DNA from: Hormiphora californensis
Lineage: Eukaryota; Ctenophora; Tentaculata; Cydippida; Pleurobrachiidae
DNA length: 64,000 bases
Direction: 5' to 3'
Assembly: GCA_020137815.1 (NCBI GenBank)
Contig: CM035354.1
Coordinates: forward strand, 744,001 to 808,000
The translations under genes and the position numbers were made by a program. Positions 11,747 through 24,824 of this stretch are shown piece after piece; the first letter of the stretch is position 1, and every line of letters starts with the position of its first letter. The notes under the pieces were generated by a model. It had not been told where the DNA came from. It made no database searches and worked only from the letters and a program-made list of their open reading frames with translations.

Positions 11747-12356
11747 CTCAGAGTTAAAAAGAAGGATATAATCGTAGTTGATACCAACCTGTTGAGAGCA
11801 AAGCAGTGAATTCTTCAGTTTCCTATCTGTAAGATCAATATTCTCCCTGCTTCTCAGTAGAAATTCAACTATCTGGGTGTAGCAAATCTTTACTCGAGCC
11901 ACATTGCATATATCTGATGGGAAATCTTCGTTTGAAACTGACGACCTAGCGAAACAATTGTATTTCTTTAAACACTCGTGTTTCGATTAGTTTAGACTGA
12001 TGTATTTATATATTACACCAAAACTAATTGAAATTAGTAGGCCGGAAAGGGGGGGGGAATGGCAACCTTTGCGCTTGCCCAGCGCAGTGATTGAAGACTA
12101 GTGACTACTCTATTTACCATTCACAATCCTCTCAGAGATTTGGAATCAGTAAATACTGGTCCCTGATTGGCTGATAACCAGTCACGTGACCTAAATAACG
12201 AGTTCTGATTGGTTGTTTACTCTATATTTATTTACCATTCACAATCCTCTCAGAGATTTGGAGAGGAATTTTGTTTTGTAGAAAAAGGGAGACAGCAGAA
12301 ATTACAGCAACTTGTTTTTCAGCATCTAGCTTGTTGAGACTCCCTAACACATCCAT
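11428..12356 (-). CDS. COMM-domain-like protein (COMMD family)
   Basis: Three exons join in phase: 12356-12236 (ATG at 12356), 11937-11789 and 11655-11428 (TGA), giving 165 aa. The N-terminal two thirds is helical (LNKLDAEKQVAVISAVSLFL, KICYTQIVEFLLRSRENI). The C-terminal segment TPFVRGQFSLADGKGG followed by VCNMGIGMFHSFEQ parallels the end of the COMM domain, for example human COMMD6 with PYVAVMLKVAD and FEMTIPQFQNF. COMMD proteins form the Commander complex with CCDC22 and CCDC93 and act in endosomal recycling. The Trp usual at the start of the COMM domain is not obvious here. A 5' untranslated exon may precede, since TTTCGTCAG just upstream of the ATG is a good acceptor. The last intron contains a (GA)n tract at 11700-11750. 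Confidence 0.5.
12110..12262. mobile_element. Short CCAAT/E-box MITE copy inside a duplicated exon end
   Basis: Positions 12144-12222 match the core of the MITEs at 42719 and 45581 (CTGGTCCCTGATTGGCTG onward) but lack their GGAACCGACCG termini. About 32 bases (TTTACCATTCACAATCC plus CTCTCAGAGATTTGG) are repeated on both sides, at 12113-12143 and 12231-12262. That duplication covers the 3' end of the first COMMD exon and its donor, so two donors now exist. Confidence 0.65.
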
Positions 12357-12419
12357 GGCACTACTGACGAAATATATATTGAAAGTGAGATCGTTACTTT
12401 AACTAGGAGAGAGCATGTG

Positions 12420-13301
12420 AACAGAGTTATCTGATCAATAACTGATAAACAACACTGATTTGGGTTTAATCATTAAAGCAGCAGGGATTTTCTTGAAAAA
12501 TTATCTGGATACAGGAATAAAGCTGAACACATATATACCCTGCTAACTTAAATAATGCGCCAGTGGCGAGAAGTCCCACTAGCGCGCTCTCAGTAAACAG
12601 CCAGTCCAGCGGCAGATTATTTCCCACTGGCAGGTTATTTATTTTTAACTCCTACGTAACATTCAAAGTGTGTGTAAATGATCAGTTCTTACTAAAATAC
12701 AGAGGGAACACTATGTGCAACACTTACATTGGAGAGAAAGAAAGGACACATTCCGTCAATTACTCTCTCTTTATCTCCCCTTTTGTCTCAGTATCTCTTT
12801 CTCTGTATTATTTGTGACATGCCCCTTATCAGGCTATTTCTTTCACTCTCTTTCCTTAGCAACTGCTTAGTAACTGTTACCAAACAGTGTACACTCAATT
12901 GTGACGTGTTTTTAACTATTTCTCAGTTCTCTTTGTGTGTTTTGATTAGTGTTCTCTCTCTTGTTGGTGTGTAATACTTGAAATAAACAACTAAAGCAGG
13001 GTATATAGCCCATAAACTCTGACCACTGGCACGTTATAGGTTTAAACCCCTCCGCCTCTCCCTCGGCTCCGCCTCGGGATCGTCGTCGTGATTTAAACCA
13101 GTTTATCCGCCAGCGGCGGATAAACTCCAGCTAACTTCTCCCAGCGGCGCGCTGGGAGAAAGTTATCTGAAATAACGCGCCAGTGGCCAGAGTTTATGCC
13201 TCATATACATAGTCATAAGTCTGATCAGGTATCACGATTAAAATGCTATAACACACACTTAGATAGATATTGGATTAAAAGCAGTCTACTAAACGATATA
13301 C
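12420..13301. other. Intergenic region with GC-rich hairpins
   Basis: No gene is visible. At 13100-13126 a perfect 12-bp stem (AGTTTATCCGCC) flanks a 3-base loop. At 13133-13163 a second near-perfect palindrome is centred on CCAGCGGCGCGCTGG. Related pieces (GCGCCAGTGGC) occur at 12558 and 13175, suggesting a dispersed GC-rich palindromic repeat. Confidence 0.5.
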
Positions 13302-13485
13302 CAGTGATTCTCCGTCATGTTGGCCGCCTGCATAAAGCATCGCCCAAAACTTTGTCCAATGTCCACGACGTCAGTCGTCAAAGACACAGTCCGCTAAAAT
13401 TGAATGCATTTTTGCATGTCTTGGACGCCGTGGAAAACGCTTTGGGCGGCGCTGTGCAGGCGGCCAATATTTTGGAGCACCACTG
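13302..13485. mobile_element. Possible hAT-type MITE
   Basis: The left end CAGTGATTCTCC and the right end GGAGCACCACTG are imperfect inverted repeats, and homology continues inward (GTTGGCCGCCTGC against GCAGGCGGCCAAT). CAGTGGTTCTC-like termini are typical of hAT elements. No 8-bp target duplication could be recognised, so the class is tentative. The reading frame across it is not a gene. Confidence 0.4.
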
Positions 13486-13580
13486 TAAGCGGCATGCTCT
13501 AATGAGTAATGATAATAGAACTTGGCACATAATGTGTATTAAAAACAATCAAACTTCTGAGACAAGATTCAATGATTAGG

Positions 13581-14024
13581 TCAAATAAAACTGATATCGG
13601 TTAATGTATTACTGATTATAAGTGAAAAAAAAACTAAACTTCCAATGTACTTGCTGCCCAATAATTGTTCTCTATCTTTTCCTTCTATTTTTCTTCCAGT
13701 AGGGAACTGAATATTCGTTTTAAACAAAAAAGGACCCATTAATAAAGCACGCCTTGCTGCGTCCTCTAAAGATTCATCCTTTTCAACACCTACACCTTCA
13801 AAGGTGTAACCCTGAATCTTAAGGGTAGTATAACACCTGTTCTCCGCTTCAATTGTTGAAATATCACATTTCCCAAACGTACTAACAAGAAGAACTTTGT
13901 TGGGTATATTTCTCTTTTTCGGCGATTCTTTTATTATCTTTTTCGGTTTTGCTTTTGTTTTCTTGAATGTACCATAAATCTTGGTAGTACCATAATACCT
14001 GGTAGTACCAGGAGATTCAGTCAT
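13581..14024 (-). CDS. dsRBD-like C-terminal segment of a lineage-specific family (own gene, or last exon of the gene at 14093-17325)
   Basis: An open frame from ATG at 14024 encodes a Lys/Tyr-rich lead and then a conserved block: VLLVSTFGKCDIST, TTLKIQGYTFEGVGVEK, SLEDAARRALLMGPFL. The same block closes the gene at 17822-19016 (GSYGKPDIS, VVELKIQGYTFEAS, EEASRRALLLAGYLL). Its shape, a beta strand ending GYTFEG.G followed by a helix with AARRAL, resembles the second half of a double-stranded-RNA-binding domain, as in the C-terminus of CDKN2AIP. All three frames across the best upstream acceptor meet a stop, so I could not join it to the exons upstream. It lies only about 70 bases beyond their stop, so one interrupted gene is likely. 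Confidence 0.5.
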   Translation of the reverse strand: MTESPGTTRYYGTTKIYGTFKKTKAKPKKIIKESPKKRNIPNKVLLVSTFGKCDISTIEAENRCYTTLKIQGYTFEGVGVEKDESLEDAARRALLMGPFLFKTNIQFPTGRKIEGKDREQLLGSKYIGSLVFFSLIISNTLTDISFI

Positions 14025-14092
14025 TTTCAGTTTTTCTTTGATTCACGGACGGTGCTGCCTTGCCGACCTGATCTGATCGCACTGCCGCTTGA

Positions 14093-17325
<3,233 letters not shown>

Positions 17326-17821
17326 TTTACCCCGCCCTCAATCGGGCTGTCCTCACTAGCTCTGTGCCAAGTAGAGCGGAGTTCTGTTGTCACTTTGCCA
17401 ATATTCTAATCATCTGAACTTGGCTAGAAAGAAGGCTTCAGATTAAATTGTCGTCAGCTAATTAGTAAGCTAATTAGGTTATTACCATCTATTGTAGGTT
17501 AGACACTGAACTCACAGGAAAACGAAAGTCATACAGAAGCAAGCAAAATCAACATAAAAAAGGTTTACAAAGGGTTAATTGGTAAGAGTATAAAAAGTGA
17601 TAAGATAATAAATAGAATCAGATCATTTCTTCAGCTATTGTACAAATTCAAAAACACACGCAAAAAGAAAAACTTAATCACACAGAAAGACTAGCTAAAG
17701 TTCATTTTCAAGTTGAATAAATATAAAAAGTTCGTAAAATTATACTTATTAAAACTACATATAAATATTAAAATTATACTTGATAAAACTATTCTTATAA
17801 AACGTTGCATTTGAAAAATCA

Positions 17822-19016
17822 CTATCTAGCCTTCTTTTCTATCAACAAATACCCTGCGAGAAGAAGGGCTCTCCTCGAAGCCTCCTCGATAGCGACATCC
17901 CTTCCCAACTCACTGGCCTCGAAAGTATATCCTTGAATTTTCAGCTCCACAACCCATAATTTATCTGCGACTTGTTTTGCTGAAATATCAGGTTTACCAT
18001 AGCTTCCCGCTAGTTGTGCATAGTAGCACTTCCTCTCTTCAACCTTTTTAACAACTTCCCCACGGTACGACTCCATCATTTCATCAAAGGCACTTGGCTT
18101 GCGGGGACGTTTTGTGACAGGTGGTTCGATTCTCTTTCGTTTTGTGGCAGGTCCAGGTGGTTCCCTTCTCTCTCGTACAGCTCGCTTCTGTCCCTCCTGT
18201 GGTGATAAGGTAATGGTAAAGGTGAAAAGTAGAAAATATGATGAAAAATTGGAAATTACATCTAGTTCTAATTGAAATCTATCTTACGCCTAGTGTCACC
18301 GTTATGCTTGAGTCACGGATAACTTTTCTATCCCTTTCTCTATCCCTTCGAACATCACTTATCCGCTTTCGTATTCTGCTCATATCTTTATGAGATATCT
18401 GAACATTGTGTTATTCGATGTTGTTATTGAGAGAATACAAGGCCAGGTATGTTTGCACGGGGATGACTAAAAAAGTACACTCTGATTGTATCTTATCCGG
18501 CAGATAAATGACTTACATATTTACACTGGAGTAAAACTTCAAGACTCCTGTTTAGAAAGAATGATTTGGTAGCCGACCGATATACCCACGACGGTCCCCT
18601 CTTCCTCAAATCCGTCCCAATTTCATCCTGAAAATAGCTAGATTATAGACGCCAAAATAACATCAAATGACACGACAACTAAGTACATACTGTAAAGAAC
18701 CTTTTTATTTTGGTAATGAAAGTACCCCTCATCGCGAGGGATGACTTCGTAACCATACAACCTTTTATTGCGTGAGAGAATGTGAAGTCACTCTAGTATG
18801 AAACTAATTAAACTGATTAAAAAGCAAACTTACCACTAACCACGTCCCCAAATTGTAATAGTTGTCGGTGAGTACAAAGGGAGGGAGGGCAGAGAGTAGG
18901 TAGGCTCTGAAGGCAGAGTAAACATAACGACTTCCCCATCCTGTCTTGTCAAAGCAGCCTTTGTGTCTCTGACAGGTGTCCCAGAACCGGTCCTCCAGCA
19001 CCTTAACCTGAGCCAT
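17822..19016 (-). CDS. Paralogue C: 259-aa protein with dsRBD-like C-terminus
   Basis: Four exons, all phase 0: 19016-18834 (61 codons), 18627-18517 (37), 18398-18288 (37), 18196-17822 (124 codons plus TAG). Exon 1 includes RFWDTCQRHKGCFDKTGWG and ends NLGTWLV. Exon 2 is DEIGTDLRKRGPSWVYR plus SFFLNRSLEVLLQC. Exon 3 is Arg/Asp-rich (RIRKRISDVRRDRERDRK). Exon 4 has two candidate nuclear-localisation stretches (TKRKRIEPP, TKRPRKPS) and the dsRBD-like block LKIQGYTFEAS with EEASRRALLLAGYLL. The basic patches and RNA-binding-like fold suggest a nuclear nucleic-acid-associated protein; that is inference. Its closest relative in the window is the gene at 14093-17325 plus 13581-14024. Confidence 0.7.
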
Positions 19017-19018
19017 CC

Positions 19019-19286
19019 TGGCTGAAAAATATAATCATGTTTAGGGGGATACCAGGATACTGGCTGCAAAATATAATCACGTTTAGGGGGGGGGATAACT
19101 GCAGTTAGGACTTAAGAGGTTGATAAAACAGTTAATTAATGGGTAGTTAATTAGTTAAAACACAGTCAACATCAATCGTATTCAGCGTTCTGACATATAC
19201 TTAATATTCAGCACTCTGACTCCCTCTGTCCATCTCTCTATCTCATATCTATCACTCTGACTCCCTCTGTCCATCTCTCATATCTA
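19019..19286. repeat. Short duplications between paralogue C and RNF113A
   Basis: AAAATATAATCATGTTTAGG is repeated as AAAATATAATCACGTTTAGG at about 19024 and 19066. A second duplication (ACTCTGACTCCCTCTGTCCA) occurs at about 19214 and 19253 and runs up to the RNF113A stop codon. No gene is present. Confidence 0.6.
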
Positions 19287-20470
19287 TCACTCGGGTCCCT
19301 CCTCCTCTGCCTCCTCCTGTTCTTTCATTTTGGCAATTATGTCCCGAGCTGGATTGAAAATACCACCCGTATTTGCCTCACACACAAAACACTTCTTCGT
19401 CTTTTTGAACCTCTTCAAAGCACATGCCTCACAAAAGTAGTGCTTGCATTTTGTGATGACGGGATTTACAAATCTTTCTCGGCAAATAAAACAAGCAAAG
19501 GGTAGATCTTCATCATCAGAATCAGAAATCTCGTAGTTCTCTCCCTCGTTCTTGCCGTACTCCTGATGGGGGAACAACTGTCAGTTGTACACAACAACAC
19601 AAATTACACAAAGATGAAAACAAGATTGACAGAAATTGTTTTATTCTCTCTGGCCAATGAAACAAGCGGATATAGATATGATTGTTACAATTACCTATAT
19701 CGCGTCATTGCGATATGGTCGAAACTTATTGCGAGTGGTTGTGAGTGAACTTCAGCTTCTTACGTTTTGTGCCCACTCCCTCTCCAACTGCCAACCACTT
19801 TTGTAGTCACTCCGATCGTGCATAAACTTGCAGCTGTCACCAAACCCACAAAACCCAGTCTCCTTATAATCTTTACAGACATCTGGTGCATAATCCCATC
19901 TGACAGTGGCTCTGAGATGGTCGGGGCGTCGGATGGGACCTGCCTTCAGTTGTCCACCTCCAGCATTAGCAATGGCACTATCCTTCACCTCTATTAACCT
20001 CTGGTACGCCCCACTACCCTTGTAAAGCTCCTTCTCTCCCTCTCCTGCCTCCTTGCTTAGCTCCAGATTCCTGCGAAATATCGTCGTGGCATCTTCATCC
20101 TTCGTAGTTTCTGTTTCCAGAATTTTCGTGGCACCACCGTCAACTTCAGGCGCGGCTGTTTTCTTAGAGCTAACGGCACTCAACAGTACTTCTCTCTCCT
20201 GAAAGATGGGGGCCGTGTCAATGTCGAACAATATGCAGAATAAAACAGCACAAAATTATAAGTGCTCAAAATATTTGATAGTTTGTCAACATAACCCACT
20301 TCTTTCAGCTTTTTGATGGAGCAAGACGCAGACTTCAAAGGGTTGACTGCCTTGGTGCGGCGTTCCCCCCTGACAACGGCAGACTCATCGTCATCCTCTG
20401 ACCCATCACTGCTGCTTTTCTCACGTTTCCGAACATTCCTCCTCTTTCCTGATTTCTTGAATTCCGCCAT
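19287..20470 (-). CDS. RNF113A: RNF113A / CWC24 spliceosomal zinc-finger RING protein
   Basis: RNF113A is a spliceosome component and E3 ubiquitin ligase, also linked to alkylation-damage signalling. Three exons: 20470-about 20291, 20198-19764 and 19562-19287 (TGA), about 296 aa against 343 in human. Exon 1 is a basic and acidic lead ([15 protein letters not shown]). Exon 2 holds the CCCH zinc finger [18 protein letters not shown] followed by [14 protein letters not shown], nearly identical to the human protein, preceded by [17 protein letters not shown]. Exon 3 holds the RING domain from [20 protein letters not shown] through CVCEAN and [10 protein letters not shown]. The donor of exon 1 is ambiguous: TAT|GTTGAC at 20291 or GAA|GTGGGT at 20300 both keep phase 0, while the nearest GT at 20295 would break it. 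Confidence 0.93.
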
Positions 20471-21217
20471 ACCGATGATCTAAAGCGATACTTGGTTTAA
20501 AATACTATTCGAACTGTCACTATGCACTATGCAGGTGTATGCCTCTCGTTGCGAGGCGACACGGGAGGGTTATACTTTCTAGATCGTTTGGCATACTGTA
20601 TGTACTTTTTAGCAAGTTTTCCCATTTTCTTCGCCTCTCTCGTCCAAAAAAAAAGTGGGTCCTGGACCCATTGGACCCAGCCTTGCTTCGCCTGCAAATA
20701 CAATACAAATACAAATACAAAATAAACATTTATAGTCCGCTCTTTAACTGTCCGTTTTTCGGTTCAGCACAAGTTCTGCTGTTGGAAGAAGAAAAATTCA
20801 TCATTCCATCCTCTTTCATCCCCAACAGCCCTCGCTCCAAAAGCGGCTAGTTTTACTACAAGATTATGATTTTTCTTATGTTCTGAAAGATGTTTTGTTA
20901 ATATATTTGAAAGGTTGAGAAAATAATTTAGGAGATCCTATCACTGCAGAAAATGCAGTAGTGCACATGATATTCAAGGATCTAAAAGATCCAAAAGAAG
21001 CAAATTGAAGACCGCCCCTATCGGGGATATTGATACTAGGATACCTATACTGAAACCTGTGTGCGAAGTTGCACATAGAATACTTGAAGAAGATGTATCA
21101 TGTAGCATTTCCAATTTCCAGTAATTCAGTTGACCAACTTGGAGTAGTAGAAGCCACTTGCCGACTGCTTTAACACTTACAAGTCCTCACATATCATTCT
21201 ATTTTCTCGCAAGCTCT

Positions 21218-21316
21218 CTTTTTTTTTTTTTTTTTAGAACAACTTTTTTTTTTTTTTTCTTTTTTTTTTTTGGGATGTTTTTTATATTCACACGTTTTTC
21301 TCGCTTTTTTGTTGTT

Positions 21317-21351
<35 letters not shown>

Positions 21352-22460
21352 CTTTTTTTTCCCTTTTGATATCAAATGTTACAAAATAAACAAACCAATC
21401 ATTAGCAGTAAGGGTCAGTTTAGAGGATAGAGGAAAGAGAGGAAAAAGTAAATACTGACCATTCCAGCTTCACTTTGTTCACGCTACACACATTACATAT
21501 ACTCATACACATCACTCTGTCACAATGTCCTTGTTTCATATTGGAAATGGGGCCTTCAACATTTGTAGGCTTTTTTGAAGAAGTGAGTCTTTAGGTTGGC
21601 TTTAAAGGATAGGACAGATGTATTTTCACGTAGAAGTTTCGGCAGGTCGTTCCACACTGCTGGTGCAGCGACACTAAAGGCTCCTTTGCTCGAGCAATAA
21701 CGGGTGTATTTCCTTTCAAGATATGTTATGTCCATATCACGCCGGAGATTCTTCAGCTTGTGCTTCCGACGTTGTACCAGTTCAGAAAGATACGTCGGTG
21801 CTAGACCGTTTAGGGCTTTGTAGGTCAATAAGCATAGCTTGTAGTTAATTCTTTCCTTAACCGGTAGAAAATGAAGCTGTCTTCGAATGTCTGATGTGCT
21901 ATGAAGAGATCGGCGTCCAGTGATGAATCTTGTGGCAGCGTTTTGAACCTTTTGTAACCTCCCGAGGTCTTTAGCAGATGCTCCCGCAAGTAGACTATTG
22001 CAGTAATCAAGCCTACTGTGTACAAGGGTGTTTACTAGCTTCACTTTGAGGTCAATAGTTAGTGTATTCCCTATCTTCCAAAGATTCAGGAGACACAGAT
22101 TGCATGCTCTTACCGTTTTTGAAACGTTTCCAGTTAGTGAAAGCTCCGAATCAAGGAAAACACCAAGGTTTCGCACCAGTGGGGCTGGAACAGATGGATC
22201 TTGGTCGTCTAGCGCTTTTATAGCTTCTGGATTCGCTTCTTTGTCGTGTTTGTTTCTAAGAACGATGAATTCAGTTTTCGAAGGATTTAGTCGAAGAAAG
22301 TTGTCTGCCATCCACACCTTGATATGGTTGAGACATTCCTGAAGTGTCTTTTCCAAGTCAGCCAGTTTGTTGTTGCAACATGTTGGTAAATGAAACATAA
22401 AGCTGCGTATCGTCAGCATACAGCTCTACTAGTAAACCATAGTGCTTAGCAATACTCTCA
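21218..22460 (-). mobile_element. 5'-truncated non-LTR retrotransposon (reverse transcriptase C-terminal part), frameshifted
   Basis: On the minus strand the fragment starts near 22460 with the palm motif ELYADDTQLYVSF (YADD catalytic core, about 22405-22440). After a frameshift near 22375 it continues through KVWMADNFLRLNPSKTEFIV, HSRLDYCNSLLAG, RLQKVQNAATRF and LPVKERINYKLCLLTYKALN to a stop at 21556. These are hallmark motifs of CR1/jockey-type LINEs. T-rich tracts at 21218-21360 on the plus strand match a degraded poly(A) tail about 200 bases beyond the stop. Upstream RT motifs and the endonuclease are missing, so it is dead. Confidence 0.88.
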
Positions 22461-22476
22461 AGTTGCACTATACAGT

Positions 22477-22515
22477 TGCACTATACAGTGTATGCCGCAT
22501 ACACTGTATAGTGCA
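22477..22515. repeat. Perfect 19-bp hairpin at the LINE truncation point
   Basis: TGCACTATACAGTGTATGC, one base, then its exact reverse complement. The first 12 bases (TTGCACTATACA) also repeat just upstream at 22463. The palindrome sits exactly where homology to the LINE ends. Confidence 0.8.
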
Positions 22516-23503
22516 GGCTTATGTTGCACAATGCTTCAGCCATTTGTCTCAGACACCTGGAGACTGAGGAACATGTAAAACCGCCAGATAAGAACTTCAA
22601 AATATTTAGGGACAACTGATCGCTGAACGCCGTGGCGGGCGCGATTATAATATGGGTGCCTTGCAGCCTGTTATATTTTCAAGACCAACTTTTTTCGAAC
22701 GGCTATAGCCACGCAACCACATGGCCAATTTGAGTAAACTAAACGGTATCTGGTAGAGAATCGATAGCACTAACCGATAACCCCAAACAAAACCCTAACC
22801 CGACCCTAACAAAAGCCCTAACCAGTCTCGACCGCCAAAATCGATTTTTTACACACAGATTTTAAGTTTGCCCCGCCGCGGCGAACGCTTTATTTTGGCC
22901 CGAGCTGCGCGTTTCGGCCTTTATCAAAAAGTGCGCTGCACACCGAAGCGAATTGACCGCGCTAAAAAATTGTTGAGAACGTTTCACTGCCAAACTCAGC
23001 AGATTTCAAATTTTTAAAGCAGCAAACTTCCTCAGATTTTGAAAATTTTAAAGCAGATCTTAAAAATTTTTCGGTTAACGCGACTCTGTAGTCCTTTTTG
23101 CTGCTATTTTAAACGGGTTTTGACACCATTCTATAATCCCCAGTGGGTCGAGTGTTTTATTTAGACATGAGAACGTCCGGCTGGGGTTGTCAACAGTCCA
23201 GAAGGTCCCCCGAAGGTCCCCAGCCCCCTAGATTCTAGAAAAATAACGTCAATTTTTTGCAATTAACGTGTGTTTACAATGTGAAATTCACGTTGGGTGC
23301 AACGATTTCACTTTCGAGAAAATCAATATTGTCATGCAAAACTTATGTGTTAGAACGGTATCAATAATCAATTTCCACGACTGAATCTATCTAGCGGGCG
23401 TATGTGAATCACAGACCCAGGTGTATCGACCTGGCAGGGCCATAATTCACTCCTAACAGGAGTCTGGTTCCCAGTAAACTATCTGAGGGAAGTGTTCATT
23501 GTG
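22516..23503. other. Intergenic stretch without recognisable genes
   Basis: Nothing coding is visible. A short degenerate run of telomere-like CCCTAAC units occurs at about 22790-22822 (ACCCTAACCCGACCCTAAC), too short to call an interstitial telomere. Confidence 0.5.
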
Positions 23504-23507
23504 TTAA

Positions 23508-24810
23508 GGGTACACCTGGCGTTTTTCATCATCGAGTGCCCAACCAAATGACTTCACCAGGGTTTAGGCCATACAAAATGGACCTCAAATATGCAATTTT
23601 AGCCCTAAAGTCGAATTCATATTTTTGCTACAGCCTATTTTCAAATCGGCGTTTTTTCAATTTTTGTTGAAATTTTTAACCTCAGGACCACTTTTTTTGA
23701 GATAGAAACATTAAATTCTTGGAATTTGAAGAGAATATGAAGGTAAATAAGCCCAAAGAAGGATTTTTGAAATGGAGCTTATTTCTGGCCATGAGAACGG
23801 TTTACTTTTTTGCGTCTTTGACACGCTGGCTGAGAATGTTCCCATGCTTCATTAGAGATGAAAATCTGGAAATAGTTGCCCAAAACGATTATCTATGTGG
23901 CCCAAAAATTTTGGAACTTTCCCGCCAAAGATGTGGTGTACAGGGCTTGTTTTGTGAAACCCGTCTTTTTGAAAAAGAGGGAAATTCCCTGTATCTCAAA
24001 AACGGATGATCGTAGAGACCTGGGACCAAGCTTAATCGATTCAGAAGGTCCGATTTTGGGGGGGTCTTCTGAGAGACATTTTGCTCCTACTCCAACCGTT
24101 TTTGCTGTAATTGCAAAAAACCAATTCTATGAAAAGGGGGAACAACTCTATTCCAGCAGCCTGCTTCGGGATGATTTCCCCCTTACTTGCTGATACCTTT
24201 TTTGCAATTACAGCAAAAACGGTTGGAGTAGGAGTAAAATGTCTCTCAGAAGACCCCCCCAAAATCGGACCTTCTGAATCGATTAAGCTTGGTCCCAGGT
24301 CTCTACGATCATCCGTTTTTGAGATACAGGGAATTTCCCTCTTTTTCAAAAAGACGGGTTTCACAAAACAAGCCCTGTACACCACATCTTTGGCGGGAAA
24401 GTTCCAAAATTTTTGGGCCACATAGATAATCGTTTTGGGCAACTATTTCCAGATTTTCATCTCTAATGAAGCATGGGAACATTCTCAGCCAGCGTGTCAA
24501 AGACGCAAAAAAGTAAACCGTTCTCATGGCCAGAAATAAGCTCCATTTCAAAAATCCTTCTTTGGGCTTATTTACCTTCATATTCTCTTCAAATTCCAAG
24601 AATTTAATGTTTCTATCTCAAAAAAAGTGGTCCTGAGGTTAAAAATTTCAACAAAAATTGAAAAAACGCCGATTTGAAAATAGGCTGTAGCAAAAATATG
24701 AATTCGACTTTAGGGCTAAAATTGCATATTTGAGGTCCATTTTGTATGGCCTAAACCCTGGTGAAGTCATTTGGTTGGGCACTCGATGATGAAAAACGCC
24801 AGGTGTACCC
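23508..24810. mobile_element. 1.3-kb near-perfect palindrome flanked by TTAA
   Basis: Two 613-bp arms (23508-24120 and 24198-24810) are almost exact inverse complements around a 77-bp spacer. The ends are GGGTACACCTGG and its complement, flanked by TTAA at 23504-23507 and 24811-24814. The nested relative at 32960-34349 shows that TTAA is the target duplication for this family, as for piggyBac-type elements. There is no transposase. Mirror-image reading frames in the arms are by-products of the palindrome. It ends only 14 bases before the first USP22 codon assigned here. Confidence 0.88.
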
Positions 24811-24824
24811 TTAATGTTGCAGGA

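Noticed and set aside
13196-13579. 127-codon plus-strand frame
   Set aside because: It spans a probable hAT-type MITE with inverted ends and lacks codon bias or homology.
22785-22822. Interstitial telomere repeat
   Set aside because: Only a few degenerate CCCTAAC units, interrupted by other bases; chance or a minor remnant.
23719-24599. Mirror-image 96-105-aa frames in the TTAA palindrome
   Set aside because: The same peptide appears from both arms only because the arms are inverse copies; no transposase motif is present.
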